Assembly (NCBI GenBank): GCA_022824925.1
Contig: JAJDYW010000004.1
Coordinates: 1-64,000 of the forward strand
Reading direction: 5' to 3'
Length of the DNA: 64,000 bases
Source: Dehalococcoidia bacterium
Lineage (GTDB): Bacteria; Chloroflexota; Dehalococcoidia; Tepidiformales; Tepidiformaceae
Shown here: positions 43,530 to 51,888 of the stretch, one piece after another
How positions within the stretch are numbered: the first letter of the stretch is position 1
Layout: each line of letters begins with the position of its first letter
Translations under genes and position numbers: made by a program
The notes under the pieces: generated by a model
What the model was told of the DNA's origin: nothing
What the model saw: the letters and a program-made list of their open reading frames with translations, nothing else
Database searches by the model: none

Positions 43530-46259
43530 ATGTTCGATTCACCACGCACCTACGTCGCCCTCGATCTCGAGACGACGGGGCTCGACCCGACGCACGACCG
43601 CATCACCGAGATCGGGGCGGTGCGCTTCGACGAAGAGGGGCGTGAACTGGCGGCGTTCGAGCAGCTCGTGAACCCGGGGCGCGCGATCCCGGCCTTCACC
43701 GAGAAGCTGACCGGGATCACGAACGAGGACGTGCGGGGAGCGCCCGCGTTTGCGGCGATCGCGAACGAACTGGGGCTGTTCGTCGGGGAGAGCGCGGTCG
43801 TGGGGCAGAACATCGCCTTCGACCTCGCCTTCCTGGCGGAGGCGGGGGTGGAGTTCGAGGGGGAGGCGCTGGATACGCTGCGGTTCGCGCGCATCCTCTT
43901 CCCCGAGGGGCCGGGGGCGCTCTCGGACCTGGCGACGGCACTGGACGTCGAGATGCCGGTGGCGCACCGGGCGCTGGCCGATGCGCGCGCGACGGCCTCC
44001 GTGTTCCTGGCGCTGAGGCGGCGGGCGGCGGGGATGGCGCCCGGGGAGCGGGGATCGCTGGCGCGCCTCGTGGCGCTGGACGAGCCCGCCCTCGCACGCG
44101 AGATCGGAGGCGGCGAGGAGGAAGCGGGGGGCGTGGTCGAGGCGCCCGCGTTGCCGGATCGCTGGGAGCCGCCGGCGGCGCTCGTGCGGGCGGAGGAACC
44201 CGAGCCGGTCTCGGCGGAGGAGGTACGGGAGGCGCTCGCGGGGGCGGCGGGGGTGGTGGAGCGCTTCGAGGAGCGCCCGCAGCAGGTGGAGATGGCGGAG
44301 GCGGTCGCGGGGGCGTTCTCGGACGGGGGGCACTGGCTGATCGAGGCGGGGACGGGGGTGGGGAAGTCGCTCGCCTACCTGATCCCGGCGGCGCTCTACG
44401 CCCTGCGCAACGGCACGCGCGTCGTGGTCTCGACGAACACGATCGCGCTGCAGGAACAGCTCCTCGGGAAGGACGTGCCCGCGCTGCGGCAGATCCTGTG
44501 GCAGGCGGGGGCGATCGATGAGCCCGGCGATCTGCGGGTGGCGCTGCTGAAAGGACGGGCGAACTACCTCTGCGTGCAGCGCTGGATGGGTCACCCGGCG
44601 AGCCTCTCGGATCCGGACGTGGCGCGGCTGGCCGGCTCGCTGGCGCGCTGGCTGCCGAAGACGCACAGCGGCGACCGTTCGGAGCTGCGGCTCGACGGGG
44701 GGGCGCGGGCCGCGTGGACGCGCTTCTCGGCGGCGGACGCGGACTGCCTCTCACGGCAGCACACCTTCGTGCGGGAGGGGCGCTGCTTCCTGCAGCGGGC
44801 GCGGAAGACGGCGGAGGGGGCGCACCTCGTGGTGGTGAACCACGCCCTCCTGCTGGCCGACCTCGCAAGCGGAGGGAGCGCCATCCCCGCGTTCGACCAC
44901 CTGATCATCGACGAGGCGCACAACCTGGAGGCGCAGGCGACGCAGCAGTTCGGGCTGCACATCGGCGCGCGGCAGGTGACGGACGCCCTCGAGGCGATCC
45001 ACCGGCCGCGCAGCTCGGAGCGGCGCGAAGGAGGCGTCCTCACCGCGACGGGGCTGCCGGAGACGCTGGGGGCGGGGGCGACGAGCGCCCTGAAGGGCGC
45101 GATCGCGGCGGGGGCGGCGGTCGCCGGGAAGCCGTTCGAGGCGCTGGGCGCGCTCGCGGCGGGGTCGCGCGACGACCGCGTGAGCATCACGCCGGCGGTG
45201 CGCTCTGGGACGGACTGGGGGGAGGTGGAGGAAGCATGGACGGCGCTCGACGCAGCCCTCGGGGGGGCGGTCGAGAGTTGCCGGGCGGCGGCGGGGCTGC
45301 TGGCCGGGGAGGACACCGGGGCGGGGGCGGAGGAGCTGGAGGCCGCGTGGGTGCGGCTGGAGGGTGTGCGGCTCGACCTCGGACGGCTGGTCGGGAACCA
45401 CGACCCGGAGACGATCGTGTGGGCCTCGACGATGCGCGACGGGACGGGGGCGCTCAACTCCGCGCCGCTGGAGGTAGGGCCGCGGCTGGCGGACGAGCTG
45501 TTCGCGGGGCGGGCGACGGTCGTGGCGACGAGCGCGACGCTGGCGGCGGGCGGGTCGATGGCGTTCACGGCGAACCAGATGGGCCTTCCCGACGCGGAAA
45601 CGCTGGCGCTGGGCTCGCCCTTCGACTACGAGCGCTCGACGCTGCTGGCGACGCCCGCGGGCTTCCCCGACCCGGGCGCCCAGGGCTACGACGAGGCCGC
45701 GTCCGAGGCGATCACGAAGCTGGCGCTGGCTTCGGATGGGCGGGCGCTGGCGCTCTTCACCTCGCACGCCTCGCTGCGGCGGGTGGCGGAGCTGTCGCGG
45801 GGGGCGCTGGAGCGGGAGGGGATCAGCGTGCTCGTGCAGGACCGCGACGGGGCGCCGCGCCAGCTCATGCGCAACCTGATCGAGGATCCACGGGCGGTCA
45901 TCTTCGGGACGGCGAGCTTCTGGGAGGGGATCGACATCCGCGGGGAGGCGCTCTCGCTCGTGGTGATCGCACGGCTGCCCTTCGGCGTGCCCACCGACCC
46001 GATCCACAAGGCGCGCTCGGACCTGTGCGACGACCCTTTCTCGGGCTACTCGCTGCCGGGCGCGATCCTGCGCTTCCGGCAGGGCTTCGGGCGGCTTATC
46101 CGCGACCGCGAGGACCGGGGGGTGGTGGCGGTGCTCGACAGCCGCATCCGCACGCGCCGCTACGGCTCTGCCTTCGTGGAGGCGATTCCCAACTGCACGC
46201 GGCTGGGGGCGGACATCGACACGATCGCAGCGCGCACGCGCGAGTGGCTCGCCCGATGA
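43530..46259 (+). CDS. dinG: DinG-family helicase with N-terminal DnaQ-like exonuclease
   Basis: A 909-residue fusion. Residues 1-170 are a DEDD 3'-5' exonuclease (ALDLETTGLDPTHDRITEIG; V-G-Q-N-I-A-F-D; A-H-R-A-L-A-D-A-R). From about 240 it is an XPD/DinG helicase: P-loop G-T-G-V-G-K with K279, DEAH box I-I-D-E-A-H-N, and C-terminal F-W-E-G-I-D. The iron-sulfur region has C348, C406 and C419, but the position of the fourth Cys is H411. The B. subtilis type of DinG also has the exonuclease. It has TAGACT at 43510-43515. Confidence 0.92.
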   Translation: MFDSPRTYVALDLETTGLDPTHDRITEIGAVRFDEEGRELAAFEQLVNPGRAIPAFTEKLTGITNEDVRGAPAFAAIANELGLFVGESAVVGQNIAFDLAFLAEAGVEFEGEALDTLRFARILFPEGPGALSDLATALDVEMPVAHRALADARATASVFLALRRRAAGMAPGERGSLARLVALDEPALAREIGGGEEEAGGVVEAPALPDRWEPPAALVRAEEPEPVSAEEVREALAGAAGVVERFEERPQQVEMAEAVAGAFSDGGHWLIEAGTGVGKSLAYLIPAALYALRNGTRVVVSTNTIALQEQLLGKDVPALRQILWQAGAIDEPGDLRVALLKGRANYLCVQRWMGHPASLSDPDVARLAGSLARWLPKTHSGDRSELRLDGGARAAWTRFSAADADCLSRQHTFVREGRCFLQRARKTAEGAHLVVVNHALLLADLASGGSAIPAFDHLIIDEAHNLEAQATQQFGLHIGARQVTDALEAIHRPRSSERREGGVLTATGLPETLGAGATSALKGAIAAGAAVAGKPFEALGALAAGSRDDRVSITPAVRSGTDWGEVEEAWTALDAALGGAVESCRAAAGLLAGEDTGAGAEELEAAWVRLEGVRLDLGRLVGNHDPETIVWASTMRDGTGALNSAPLEVGPRLADELFAGRATVVATSATLAAGGSMAFTANQMGLPDAETLALGSPFDYERSTLLATPAGFPDPGAQGYDEAASEAITKLALASDGRALALFTSHASLRRVAELSRGALEREGISVLVQDRDGAPRQLMRNLIEDPRAVIFGTASFWEGIDIRGEALSLVVIARLPFGVPTDPIHKARSDLCDDPFSGYSLPGAILRFRQGFGRLIRDREDRGVVAVLDSRIRTRRYGSAFVEAIPNCTRLGADIDTIAARTREWLAR

Positions 46260-46660
46260 GCGCGCGCCGGCCCCTGCCGCAACGCATCGCGGGCGAGCGG
46301 GTCACGCTGCGGCAGACCGGCGGGGACGGGCCGGTGCGGTACGACGTGCGCCGGCGCGGGAAGCGGGAGGTCATCGGGGAGGTCGTGGTCGACCTGTCCC
46401 GGGAGGCGCCGTTCATCTCGCGGCTGTGCATCGACGAGACCGCGCGGGGGTACGGGGCGGGATCGGGGGCGGCCACGGCGTTGCTGCGGTCGCTGGGGCG
46501 CCGGTACGGGGTGGTGCGGACGTGGGCGCCGCCGGACCGGGGGCTGGCGGTGTACTTCTGGGTGCGGATGGGGTTCCGGCCGCTCGCGGGGGAGGGGCCG
46601 AAGGGGGGATTGTGGTTCGAACAGGTCCTGCGGAAGGGGCGACGGGGCGGGAGGGGCTAG
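46256..46660 (+). CDS. GNAT-fold acetyltransferase
   Basis: A 134-residue protein of the GNAT type. The core has I-G-E-V-V-V-D-L-S, the acetyl-CoA loop D-E-T-A-R-G-Y-G-A-G-S-G-A-A-T-A-L-L, then W-V-R-M-G-F-R-P-L. The substrate is not known. Its ATG overlaps the dinG stop (ATGA), so the pair is cotranscribed; a functional link is unproved. Confidence 0.75.
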   Translation: MSARRPLPQRIAGERVTLRQTGGDGPVRYDVRRRGKREVIGEVVVDLSREAPFISRLCIDETARGYGAGSGAATALLRSLGRRYGVVRTWAPPDRGLAVYFWVRMGFRPLAGEGPKGGLWFEQVLRKGRRGGRG

Positions 46661-46726
46661 ACAGAGGGGGTACAGTTAACGGAGTGGATTCGCGCGAGGC
46701 GGGCGCCGAACCCGACGGGGTTTGTC

Positions 46727-46921
46727 ATGCAGGCCAACAGGAAGCGCGCTGCGACGAAGACGTGCACGCACCACTGGATCATCGCGACACCGAACGGGCA
46801 CATCAGCCGGGGCATCTGCAAGCACTGCGGCAGCGAGCGTGACTTCGAGAACTCCGAGAGCGAACGGCACTGGCGGAACCGGCGGTCGGGGCGCAGGAAC
46901 GCCCCCTCGGACGCTGCCTAG
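46727..46921 (+). CDS. Small Cys/His zinc-binding protein
   Basis: A 64-residue protein. C13-x-H15-H16 and C31-x-x-C34 would bind one zinc (CTHHWIIATPNGHISRGICK). The ends are rich in Arg, Asn and Ser. I do not recognise a named family. No ribosome binding site is seen; instead AACCC-GACG-GGGTT (46709-46722) forms a small hairpin directly before the ATG. TACAGT at 46671-46676 may be the -10. Confidence 0.65.
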   Translation: MQANRKRAATKTCTHHWIIATPNGHISRGICKHCGSERDFENSESERHWRNRRSGRRNAPSDAA

Positions 46922-46930
46922 CGCAGGCCG

Positions 46931-46936
46931 TACACT
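46931..46936 (+). promoter_or_regulatory. -10 element predicting a leaderless pyrD mRNA
   Basis: TACACT, six bases (GGAGCC), then the GTG at 46943. No other ribosome signal is visible. Confidence 0.5.
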
Positions 46937-46942
46937 GGAGCC

Positions 46943-47878
46943 GTGAACCCACAGCTTGCCGTCGAGCTGGCGCCGGAGCGCAAGATCAACCTGAGCCTCC
47001 GCAATCCGGTGATGCCCGCCTCGGGCACCTTCAGCTGGGGGATGGAGTTCGCGCGGCAGTTCGACGTGAACCGCCTGGGGGCCGTCGTCTCCAAGGGGGT
47101 CACGCCGCTGCCCCGTGCAGGGAACCCGCAGCCCCGCGTGGCGGAAACGCCCTCGGGGATGCTGAACTCGATCGGGCTGCAGAACCTGGGCCCCGACCGC
47201 GTCATCTCGGAGATGGCGCCGGTCTGGGCGACGTGGGACGTGCCCGTGATCGTGAACCTCGCGGGGGAGACGGTGGGGGACTACGGCGACCTCGCCCGGG
47301 CGTTCGACGGCGTGCCGGGCGTGGCCGCGCTGGAGTTGAACTTCAGCTGCCCGAACGTCGACAACGGGCTCGACTTCGGGCTGAACGCAACGGCGGCGGC
47401 ACAGGCGACGCGGGCGGCGGTGCGGTCGACGGAACTGCCGGTCATCGTGAAGCTGACGCCGGCGGCGGAGAGTCCGGCGGAAGTAGCCCGGGCCTGCGCG
47501 GACGAGGGCGCATCCGCCATCTGCGCCATCAACACGGTCCCCGGCATGGCCATCGACGCGGAGACGCGCAGGCCGGTCTTGCCGCGCGCCATCGGGGGGC
47601 TGAGCGGCCCCGCGATCAAGCCCATCGCGCTGCGCATCGTGTACGAGGTGGCGCAGGCGGTGCGCGTGCCGGTCATCGGCTGCGGGGGCATCGCCAGCGG
47701 GCTCGACGCGGTCGAGTTCCTGATGGCGGGGGCAACGGCGGTGCAGGTGGGGACGGCGAGCTTCTCGAACCCGCGGGCGCCGCTGGACGTGCTGGAGGGG
47801 CTGGAGGCCTGGCTGGAGGAGCACGGGGTGGCGGACGTCCGCGAGATCATCGGGTGCGCGCAGCCGTTGCTCGCCTAG
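46943..47878 (+). CDS. pyrD: Dihydroorotate dehydrogenase, class 1B type
   Basis: A 311-residue FMN enzyme of pyrimidine synthesis. It starts LAVELAPERKINLSLRNPV, has the catalytic-Cys segment LELNFSCPNVDNG (Cys rather than Ser marks the class 1 family), and the FMN phosphate loop V-I-G-C-G-G-I-A-S-G. The 1B form needs the electron-transfer subunit PyrK, which is not nearby. Ends 34 bases before the tRNA. Confidence 0.94.
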   Translation: MNPQLAVELAPERKINLSLRNPVMPASGTFSWGMEFARQFDVNRLGAVVSKGVTPLPRAGNPQPRVAETPSGMLNSIGLQNLGPDRVISEMAPVWATWDVPVIVNLAGETVGDYGDLARAFDGVPGVAALELNFSCPNVDNGLDFGLNATAAAQATRAAVRSTELPVIVKLTPAAESPAEVARACADEGASAICAINTVPGMAIDAETRRPVLPRAIGGLSGPAIKPIALRIVYEVAQAVRVPVIGCGGIASGLDAVEFLMAGATAVQVGTASFSNPRAPLDVLEGLEAWLEEHGVADVREIIGCAQPLLA

Positions 47879-47898
47879 GGCGAGGGGTGGCGGTGGGG

Positions 47899-47904
47899 TA
47901 CGCT
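47899..47904 (+). promoter_or_regulatory. -10 element of tRNA-Pro
   Basis: TACGCT ends eight bases before the mature tRNA 5' end, as expected for a tRNA promoter. It lies in the short gap after pyrD. No -35 match is evident. Confidence 0.4.
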
Positions 47905-47912
47905 GGCCGGCA

Positions 47913-47989
47913 CGGGGTGTAGCTCAGCCCGGCAGAGCGCGCGGTTTGGGGCCGCGAGGTCCCCGGTTCAAATCCGGGCACCCCGACCA
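47913..47989 (+). tRNA. tRNA-Pro (anticodon UGG)
   Basis: The acceptor stem CGGGGTG (47913-47919) pairs with CACCCCG (47979-47985), followed by the discriminator A and an encoded CCA (47987-47989). The anticodon stem is CGCGG/CCGCG with loop TTTGGGG, so the anticodon is TGG. The T arm has GGTTCAAATCC. All four arms fold. Confidence 0.95.
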
Positions 47990-48011
47990 CCATCAGCCAC
48001 AAGGACAACGC

Positions 48012-49439
48012 ATGCCAGCGAGGGGTCTTACCGCCGTGGCGATCGTGCTGCTGGGCCTCGCCGGCGTGGTCGCCTCGCTGGGCTGCGGGTCGGACGAGCC
48101 GGCGCCGGTCCCACCGGCGGCGACACCCACCCCGGAGACACCGACGGCCGCCTCGCCTGAGCCCACCCCCACCCCGACGGCGGCGCCAGCGACGCGAACC
48201 GAAGCGGCATCGGAGACAGCCTCACCGACCACCGGGCCAGCGCCCGTCGAGGACGAAGCCGCACTCGCGGCGGAGCTCGCGGAGGTCGCACTCGCGCCCG
48301 TACGGGAGGAGTTCGGCGAGAGCGCGGATGATCTCACCGCGCACGCGTTCCCCGTGGGGGCAGGCGACGCCGAGGGGGCGCTCTGGGCGGTGGTCACGAA
48401 CGGGCCACAGCCGTTCTACGTGGACGACGCGGGAGAGGCCGTCAACTTCTTCCACTTCGTCGCGCTCTACCGGCGGAACGCGGACGCGACATGGTCGGAG
48501 GCTCTCTACCAGATCACGCTCGAAACGGCGCCCCAGCGCACGGAGGTGGAGGTCCACGACACTGGTCCGCGGCGCGCCAGGGGGCCAGCGCCGCTGATCG
48601 CGATACGCGGTGGGACGGGCGCTCACGCGGGGACCCTGGACGTGGTGATTGTCGAGGGAGAGCTGCTGCGGATCGGGGTCTCGCACGTGAGCGGGCGGCC
48701 GGGCGCGGGCGAAGTCGCCGACCTCGACGGGGACGGGGTGGTGGAGATCGTCCTAAACAGCTCGAACCCGTACGTCTTCTGCTACGCCTGCGCGGTGGAG
48801 GAGAAGGGGGAGTTGGTCTACCGCTGGGACGGAGTCGACTACGCACCCATCCCGCTGGAGGCGCCGGACGACCTGGAGGGCGATCTGAGGGAAGCGGCGG
48901 AGCGGGTGGTGCGGTTGGCGGGGGCAAACCTCTGGCGGGATGCGGCGACACTCGCGATCACGACCTCGCAGCGGGCTCCGGACAACGCGGACCTGCGCTG
49001 GCTCTCGATCCTGGCGAACCGGAACGCAGCGCTGCGGCTCGGGTACGCGGGGTCGCCGGGGCAGCCGCTGCTCACGAGTGTATTCGCGGGGGAGTACGGA
49101 GCCGCCTTCGCGCTGATGGCGGCGCTCCCGCCGGAAGAGGCGTTCGCGCTGGACGGCCCGCTGATCAGCGGGACCGCCGCCGAGACGGACCTCGAGTCGA
49201 TGGTCGCGTACCTGCTCTTCTACGCGGACGAGGCTCTGAAGGTACGCAACGACGATCCCGCGATCCACGCGGTGCGCGCGCTCGGACAGGTCCTGGCCTC
49301 GCCGGACGACCTCGCACGGGCGCGTTCGTCGATGGCGAGGGCGCTGCGGCTCGCGCCCGACGACGCGTTCCTGCAGGGGTCGCAGGCGTTCCTGGAGTCC
49401 ATCGAGGTGGCGCCGGGGGCATCGGAGGAGGGGCAGTGA
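48012..49439 (+). CDS. Large lipoprotein with FG-GAP-like motif and helical repeats
   Basis: A 475-residue lipoprotein. The signal ends in a lipobox with C25, followed by a 60-residue Pro/Thr/Ala-rich linker. The middle contains D-L-D-G-D-G-V-V-E-I-V, a calcium-type loop of FG-GAP/VCBS repeats. The C-terminal 170 residues look like TPR-type helices (L-A-P-D-D-A-F-L-Q-G-S-Q-A-F-L). It probably sits outside the cell and binds a partner or polymer. AAGGA lies before the ATG, which is 22 bases after the tRNA. Confidence 0.75.
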   Translation: MPARGLTAVAIVLLGLAGVVASLGCGSDEPAPVPPAATPTPETPTAASPEPTPTPTAAPATRTEAASETASPTTGPAPVEDEAALAAELAEVALAPVREEFGESADDLTAHAFPVGAGDAEGALWAVVTNGPQPFYVDDAGEAVNFFHFVALYRRNADATWSEALYQITLETAPQRTEVEVHDTGPRRARGPAPLIAIRGGTGAHAGTLDVVIVEGELLRIGVSHVSGRPGAGEVADLDGDGVVEIVLNSSNPYVFCYACAVEEKGELVYRWDGVDYAPIPLEAPDDLEGDLREAAERVVRLAGANLWRDAATLAITTSQRAPDNADLRWLSILANRNAALRLGYAGSPGQPLLTSVFAGEYGAAFALMAALPPEEAFALDGPLISGTAAETDLESMVAYLLFYADEALKVRNDDPAIHAVRALGQVLASPDDLARARSSMARALRLAPDDAFLQGSQAFLESIEVAPGASEEGQ

Positions 49440-49477
49440 GGGATCCGTGCTGGCGGCCCACCGGAGTGCTGGCTACC

Positions 49478-49510
49478 ATGATCGGAGCCCACGGGGAGCG
49501 CTGCCGGTGA
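49478..49510 (+). CDS. Candidate leader peptide coupled to the 145-residue unknown
   Basis: A 10-residue frame, MIGAHGERCR, ends in a TGA (49508-49510) that overlaps the GTG start at 49507-49509. Same stop-start layout as the leaders of pdxT, the DMT transporter and serA. A GGGAG at 49494-49498 lies inside it and could serve the main gene instead, so this case is weaker. Confidence 0.25.
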   Translation: MIGAHGERCR

Positions 49511-49944
49511 GCGACGACTTTGGCATCGACCTGGACGAGGTGCGCCGCGTCATCGAGAACTCGGAAGTCCTGATCATCCGTCTGGAGACGGTCGGGAGCC
49601 GGGTGCTCGTGGACTTCCGCAGCACGCCCTCGGAGCCGCCCTACATCTCGCGCGTGCCCCGCGTGAACTCGGTGGAGGAGCGCGTGCGGGCGGTCAAGGA
49701 GCTGCGCCCGGCGTTCCCCTACCCGGAGAAGCTGATGTCCTTCGCGTGGCCCCGGCGGGTGACGGTGATCGCCGAGTCGGGGCTGTGGGACGTGGTGCGG
49801 CAGCGGATGGAGTCGATCGGCGGCGAAACGGCCGGCGAGGCGGCGGCGCGCGTCCACCGCGAACTGCTGGACGAGGAGCGTCGCGAGGTCCTGGCGGCGG
49901 TGCGCGGGGGCGAAGGCATGCGCACGATCTGGCAGCGCGAATGA
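49507..49944 (+). CDS. Conserved-looking protein of unknown function
   Basis: A 145-residue soluble protein. It opens DDFGIDLDEVRRVIENSEVL, has a beta-rich middle (IIRLETVGSRVLVDFRS), P-Y-I-S-R-V-P-R-V-N-S, and a helical Arg/Glu end. No family is recognised. It is upstream of and overlaps a threonine aldolase (ATGA), which overlaps a lipoprotein (GTGA), so the three form an operon. GTG 49507 has GGGAG upstream. Confidence 0.65.
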   Translation: MSDDFGIDLDEVRRVIENSEVLIIRLETVGSRVLVDFRSTPSEPPYISRVPRVNSVEERVRAVKELRPAFPYPEKLMSFAWPRRVTVIAESGLWDVVRQRMESIGGETAGEAAARVHRELLDEERREVLAAVRGGEGMRTIWQRE

Positions 49945-50981
49945 GCGACACACGCGCGATCGACCTGCGCAGCGACACGGTGACACAGCCGGACGCCGCG
50001 ATGCGCCGCGCCATGGCCGAGGCGGAAGTGGGCGACGACGTGTTCGGCGACGACCCCAGCGTGAACCGGCTGGAGGCCCTGGCGGCGGAGCGCCTCGGCA
50101 AGGAGGCGGCGGTGTTCGTGCCGAGCGGCACGATGGCCAACCTCGTCTCCGTGCTGACCCACACGCAGCCCACCGACGAAGTGCTGCTCGGCGAGGAATC
50201 GCACATCTTCAACTACGAGGTCGCGGGGGCGGCGCGGGTAGGGGGCGTGCAGCTGCGGCCCCTTGCCAACGACGGCGGGGGCGGGCTCGCCGAGGAGGAC
50301 GTGCGTGCGGCCGTGCGCGAACCGAACATCCACGCGCCGCGGACGGCGCTGCTCTGCCTGGAGAACACGCACAACCGCTGCGGCGGCGCCGTCGTGCCGC
50401 TCGCGCGGGTACGGGCGCTGGCCGCGATCGCGCAGGAGGCGGGGGCGACCGTGCATCTCGACGGGGCGCGCATCTTCAACGCCGAGGTCGCGAGCGAGAC
50501 GCCGGCGGCGGAGCTGGCGGGGCCCGCAGATACGGTCTCGTTCTGCCTGTCGAAGGGGCTGGCGTGCCCGGTGGGGTCGGTCGTCTGCGGGCCGCGGGAC
50601 CTGATCGAGCGGGCACGGCGGGAGCGCAAGATGCTGGGCGGGGGAATGCGGCAGGCGGGAGTGCTGGCGGCGGCGGGGATCCACGCGCTCGCGCACAACA
50701 TCGAGCGGCTGGCCGAGGATCACGCGAACGCCCGCACGCTGGCGGCGGGGCTGGGGCGGCTGGGGCCGTTCGGCGTGGACGCGCCCGCCACGAATATCGT
50801 GGTGCTGCGGGTGCTCGAAGGGACGCGCGACGGCTGGCTATCGGCACTCGCAGAGGCGGGCGTGCGAGCCGTGCCGTTCGGCGCGGGGCGCATCCGCATG
50901 GTGACGCACAAGGACGTCGACGCGGCGGCGATCGGCGAGGCCCTGCGACGCATCGAGCGGGCGGCGGTGGCGGTCGCGTGA
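49941..50981 (+). CDS. ltaE: Low-specificity L-threonine aldolase
   Basis: A 346-residue PLP enzyme that splits threonine (or allo-threonine) to glycine and acetaldehyde. It has I-D-L-R-S-D-T-V-T-Q-P, V-G-D-D-V-F-G-D-D-P, H-L-D-G-A-R-I-F-N, and the PLP lysine in C-L-S-K-G-L-A-C-P-V-G-S. The length is normal. ATGA overlap with the upstream gene. Confidence 0.94.
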   Translation: MSDTRAIDLRSDTVTQPDAAMRRAMAEAEVGDDVFGDDPSVNRLEALAAERLGKEAAVFVPSGTMANLVSVLTHTQPTDEVLLGEESHIFNYEVAGAARVGGVQLRPLANDGGGGLAEEDVRAAVREPNIHAPRTALLCLENTHNRCGGAVVPLARVRALAAIAQEAGATVHLDGARIFNAEVASETPAAELAGPADTVSFCLSKGLACPVGSVVCGPRDLIERARRERKMLGGGMRQAGVLAAAGIHALAHNIERLAEDHANARTLAAGLGRLGPFGVDAPATNIVVLRVLEGTRDGWLSALAEAGVRAVPFGAGRIRMVTHKDVDAAAIGEALRRIERAAVAVA

Positions 50982-51757
50982 GGCGCTCGCTCGCCGTTGC
51001 GGTGGTGGCGCTGGCGGGCGCGGCGCTGGTGGCGTGCGGCTCGGAGCCGCTCGAGTCGCACCCGCCCATCTTCGCGGAGGCACCCTGGACCGGCCCGGAA
51101 CGGCTGCACTACAACCTGCTGGAGCGAGACGACCTCGAGGGCACCTGCGTGCTCGAGACGGCGCCCGAGATCGAGCCGGGCGTGACCGAGGTTCGGAGGC
51201 TCTGCCAGGACGCCGAGGAGGGGCGCTACCGCGACAACGGGCGCGCCCGGGTCGATTCCACCACGCTGCGGCCGCTCTCGTCGCTGCGGGTCGTGCTGGA
51301 CCTCGTGGAGGGGAGCTCGCGGCAGTTCGCAACGACGTACCTGCCGGCGGAGGGGATCGTGCGTTTCGAGTCGAAGCAGTTCGACGGAGACGCAGAGGAG
51401 CCGAGCGACTCGCTCGAGGCCCAGCGCGATCTTCCGGAAGCGAGCGCCAACCTGCCGGAGCCGGGCTGGTACGACGACGAGGAGCTGCTGTGGCTGGTGC
51501 GGGGCATCCCCTTGCGGGAGGGGTTCGAGGGTTCGTTCACGAACGTCAATGCCTCCACCGGGCGGGTGTTCGGGGCGGACGTGGCGGTGGAGGCGCGCGA
51601 GGAGGTCGAGGTTCCGGCGGGAACCTTCCAGACCTGGAAGATCCGGATCGAGACGAGCACGGTGACGCAGTTCATCTGGGTCGATCAGGAGGCTCCGCAC
51701 CGGTTGGTCAGGGCCCGGATCGAGCGTCTGACGTACGAGTTGACGGCGATCGAGTAG
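50978..51757 (+). CDS. Lipoprotein of unknown function
   Basis: A 259-residue lipoprotein: signal R-R-S-L-A-V-A-V-V-A-L-A-G-A-A-L-V-A-C with C20. The rest looks beta-rich (I-V-R-F-E-S-K-Q-F-D-G; V-E-V-P-A-G-T-F-Q-T-W-K-I-R-I-E-T). The V-P-A-G-T-F pattern is shared with DUF3108-type and other envelope beta proteins, without certain assignment. It is the last gene of the operon that starts at 49507. Its GTG overlaps the aldolase stop. Confidence 0.75.
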   Translation: MRRSLAVAVVALAGAALVACGSEPLESHPPIFAEAPWTGPERLHYNLLERDDLEGTCVLETAPEIEPGVTEVRRLCQDAEEGRYRDNGRARVDSTTLRPLSSLRVVLDLVEGSSRQFATTYLPAEGIVRFESKQFDGDAEEPSDSLEAQRDLPEASANLPEPGWYDDEELLWLVRGIPLREGFEGSFTNVNASTGRVFGADVAVEAREEVEVPAGTFQTWKIRIETSTVTQFIWVDQEAPHRLVRARIERLTYELTAIE

Positions 51758-51832
51758 GGGCGGGGCGGGATCGGGGAGCGGGGGCTCGGCGGGTTCTCCC
51801 AGCAAGTCGCGAGTTTATGTCGCTCCTGAATC

Positions 51833-51860
51833 TTGACACCCCCGCCCAGCCGCCTAGTAT
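51833..51860 (+). promoter_or_regulatory. Near-consensus sigma70 promoter of the response regulator
   Basis: TTGACA (51833-51838), a 16-base spacer, TAGTAT (51855-51860). It is the closest match to consensus in the window. The expected transcription start is about 51867, which excludes the in-frame ATG at 51817 and supports ATG 51889. Confidence 0.7.
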
Positions 51861-51888
51861 GCCGGGGCCACCCAGAACCGCGAGCCTG

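Noticed and set aside
51817..51888. The upstream ATG for the response regulator
   Set aside because: A near-consensus promoter (51833-51860) lies inside it, so the mRNA would begin downstream.
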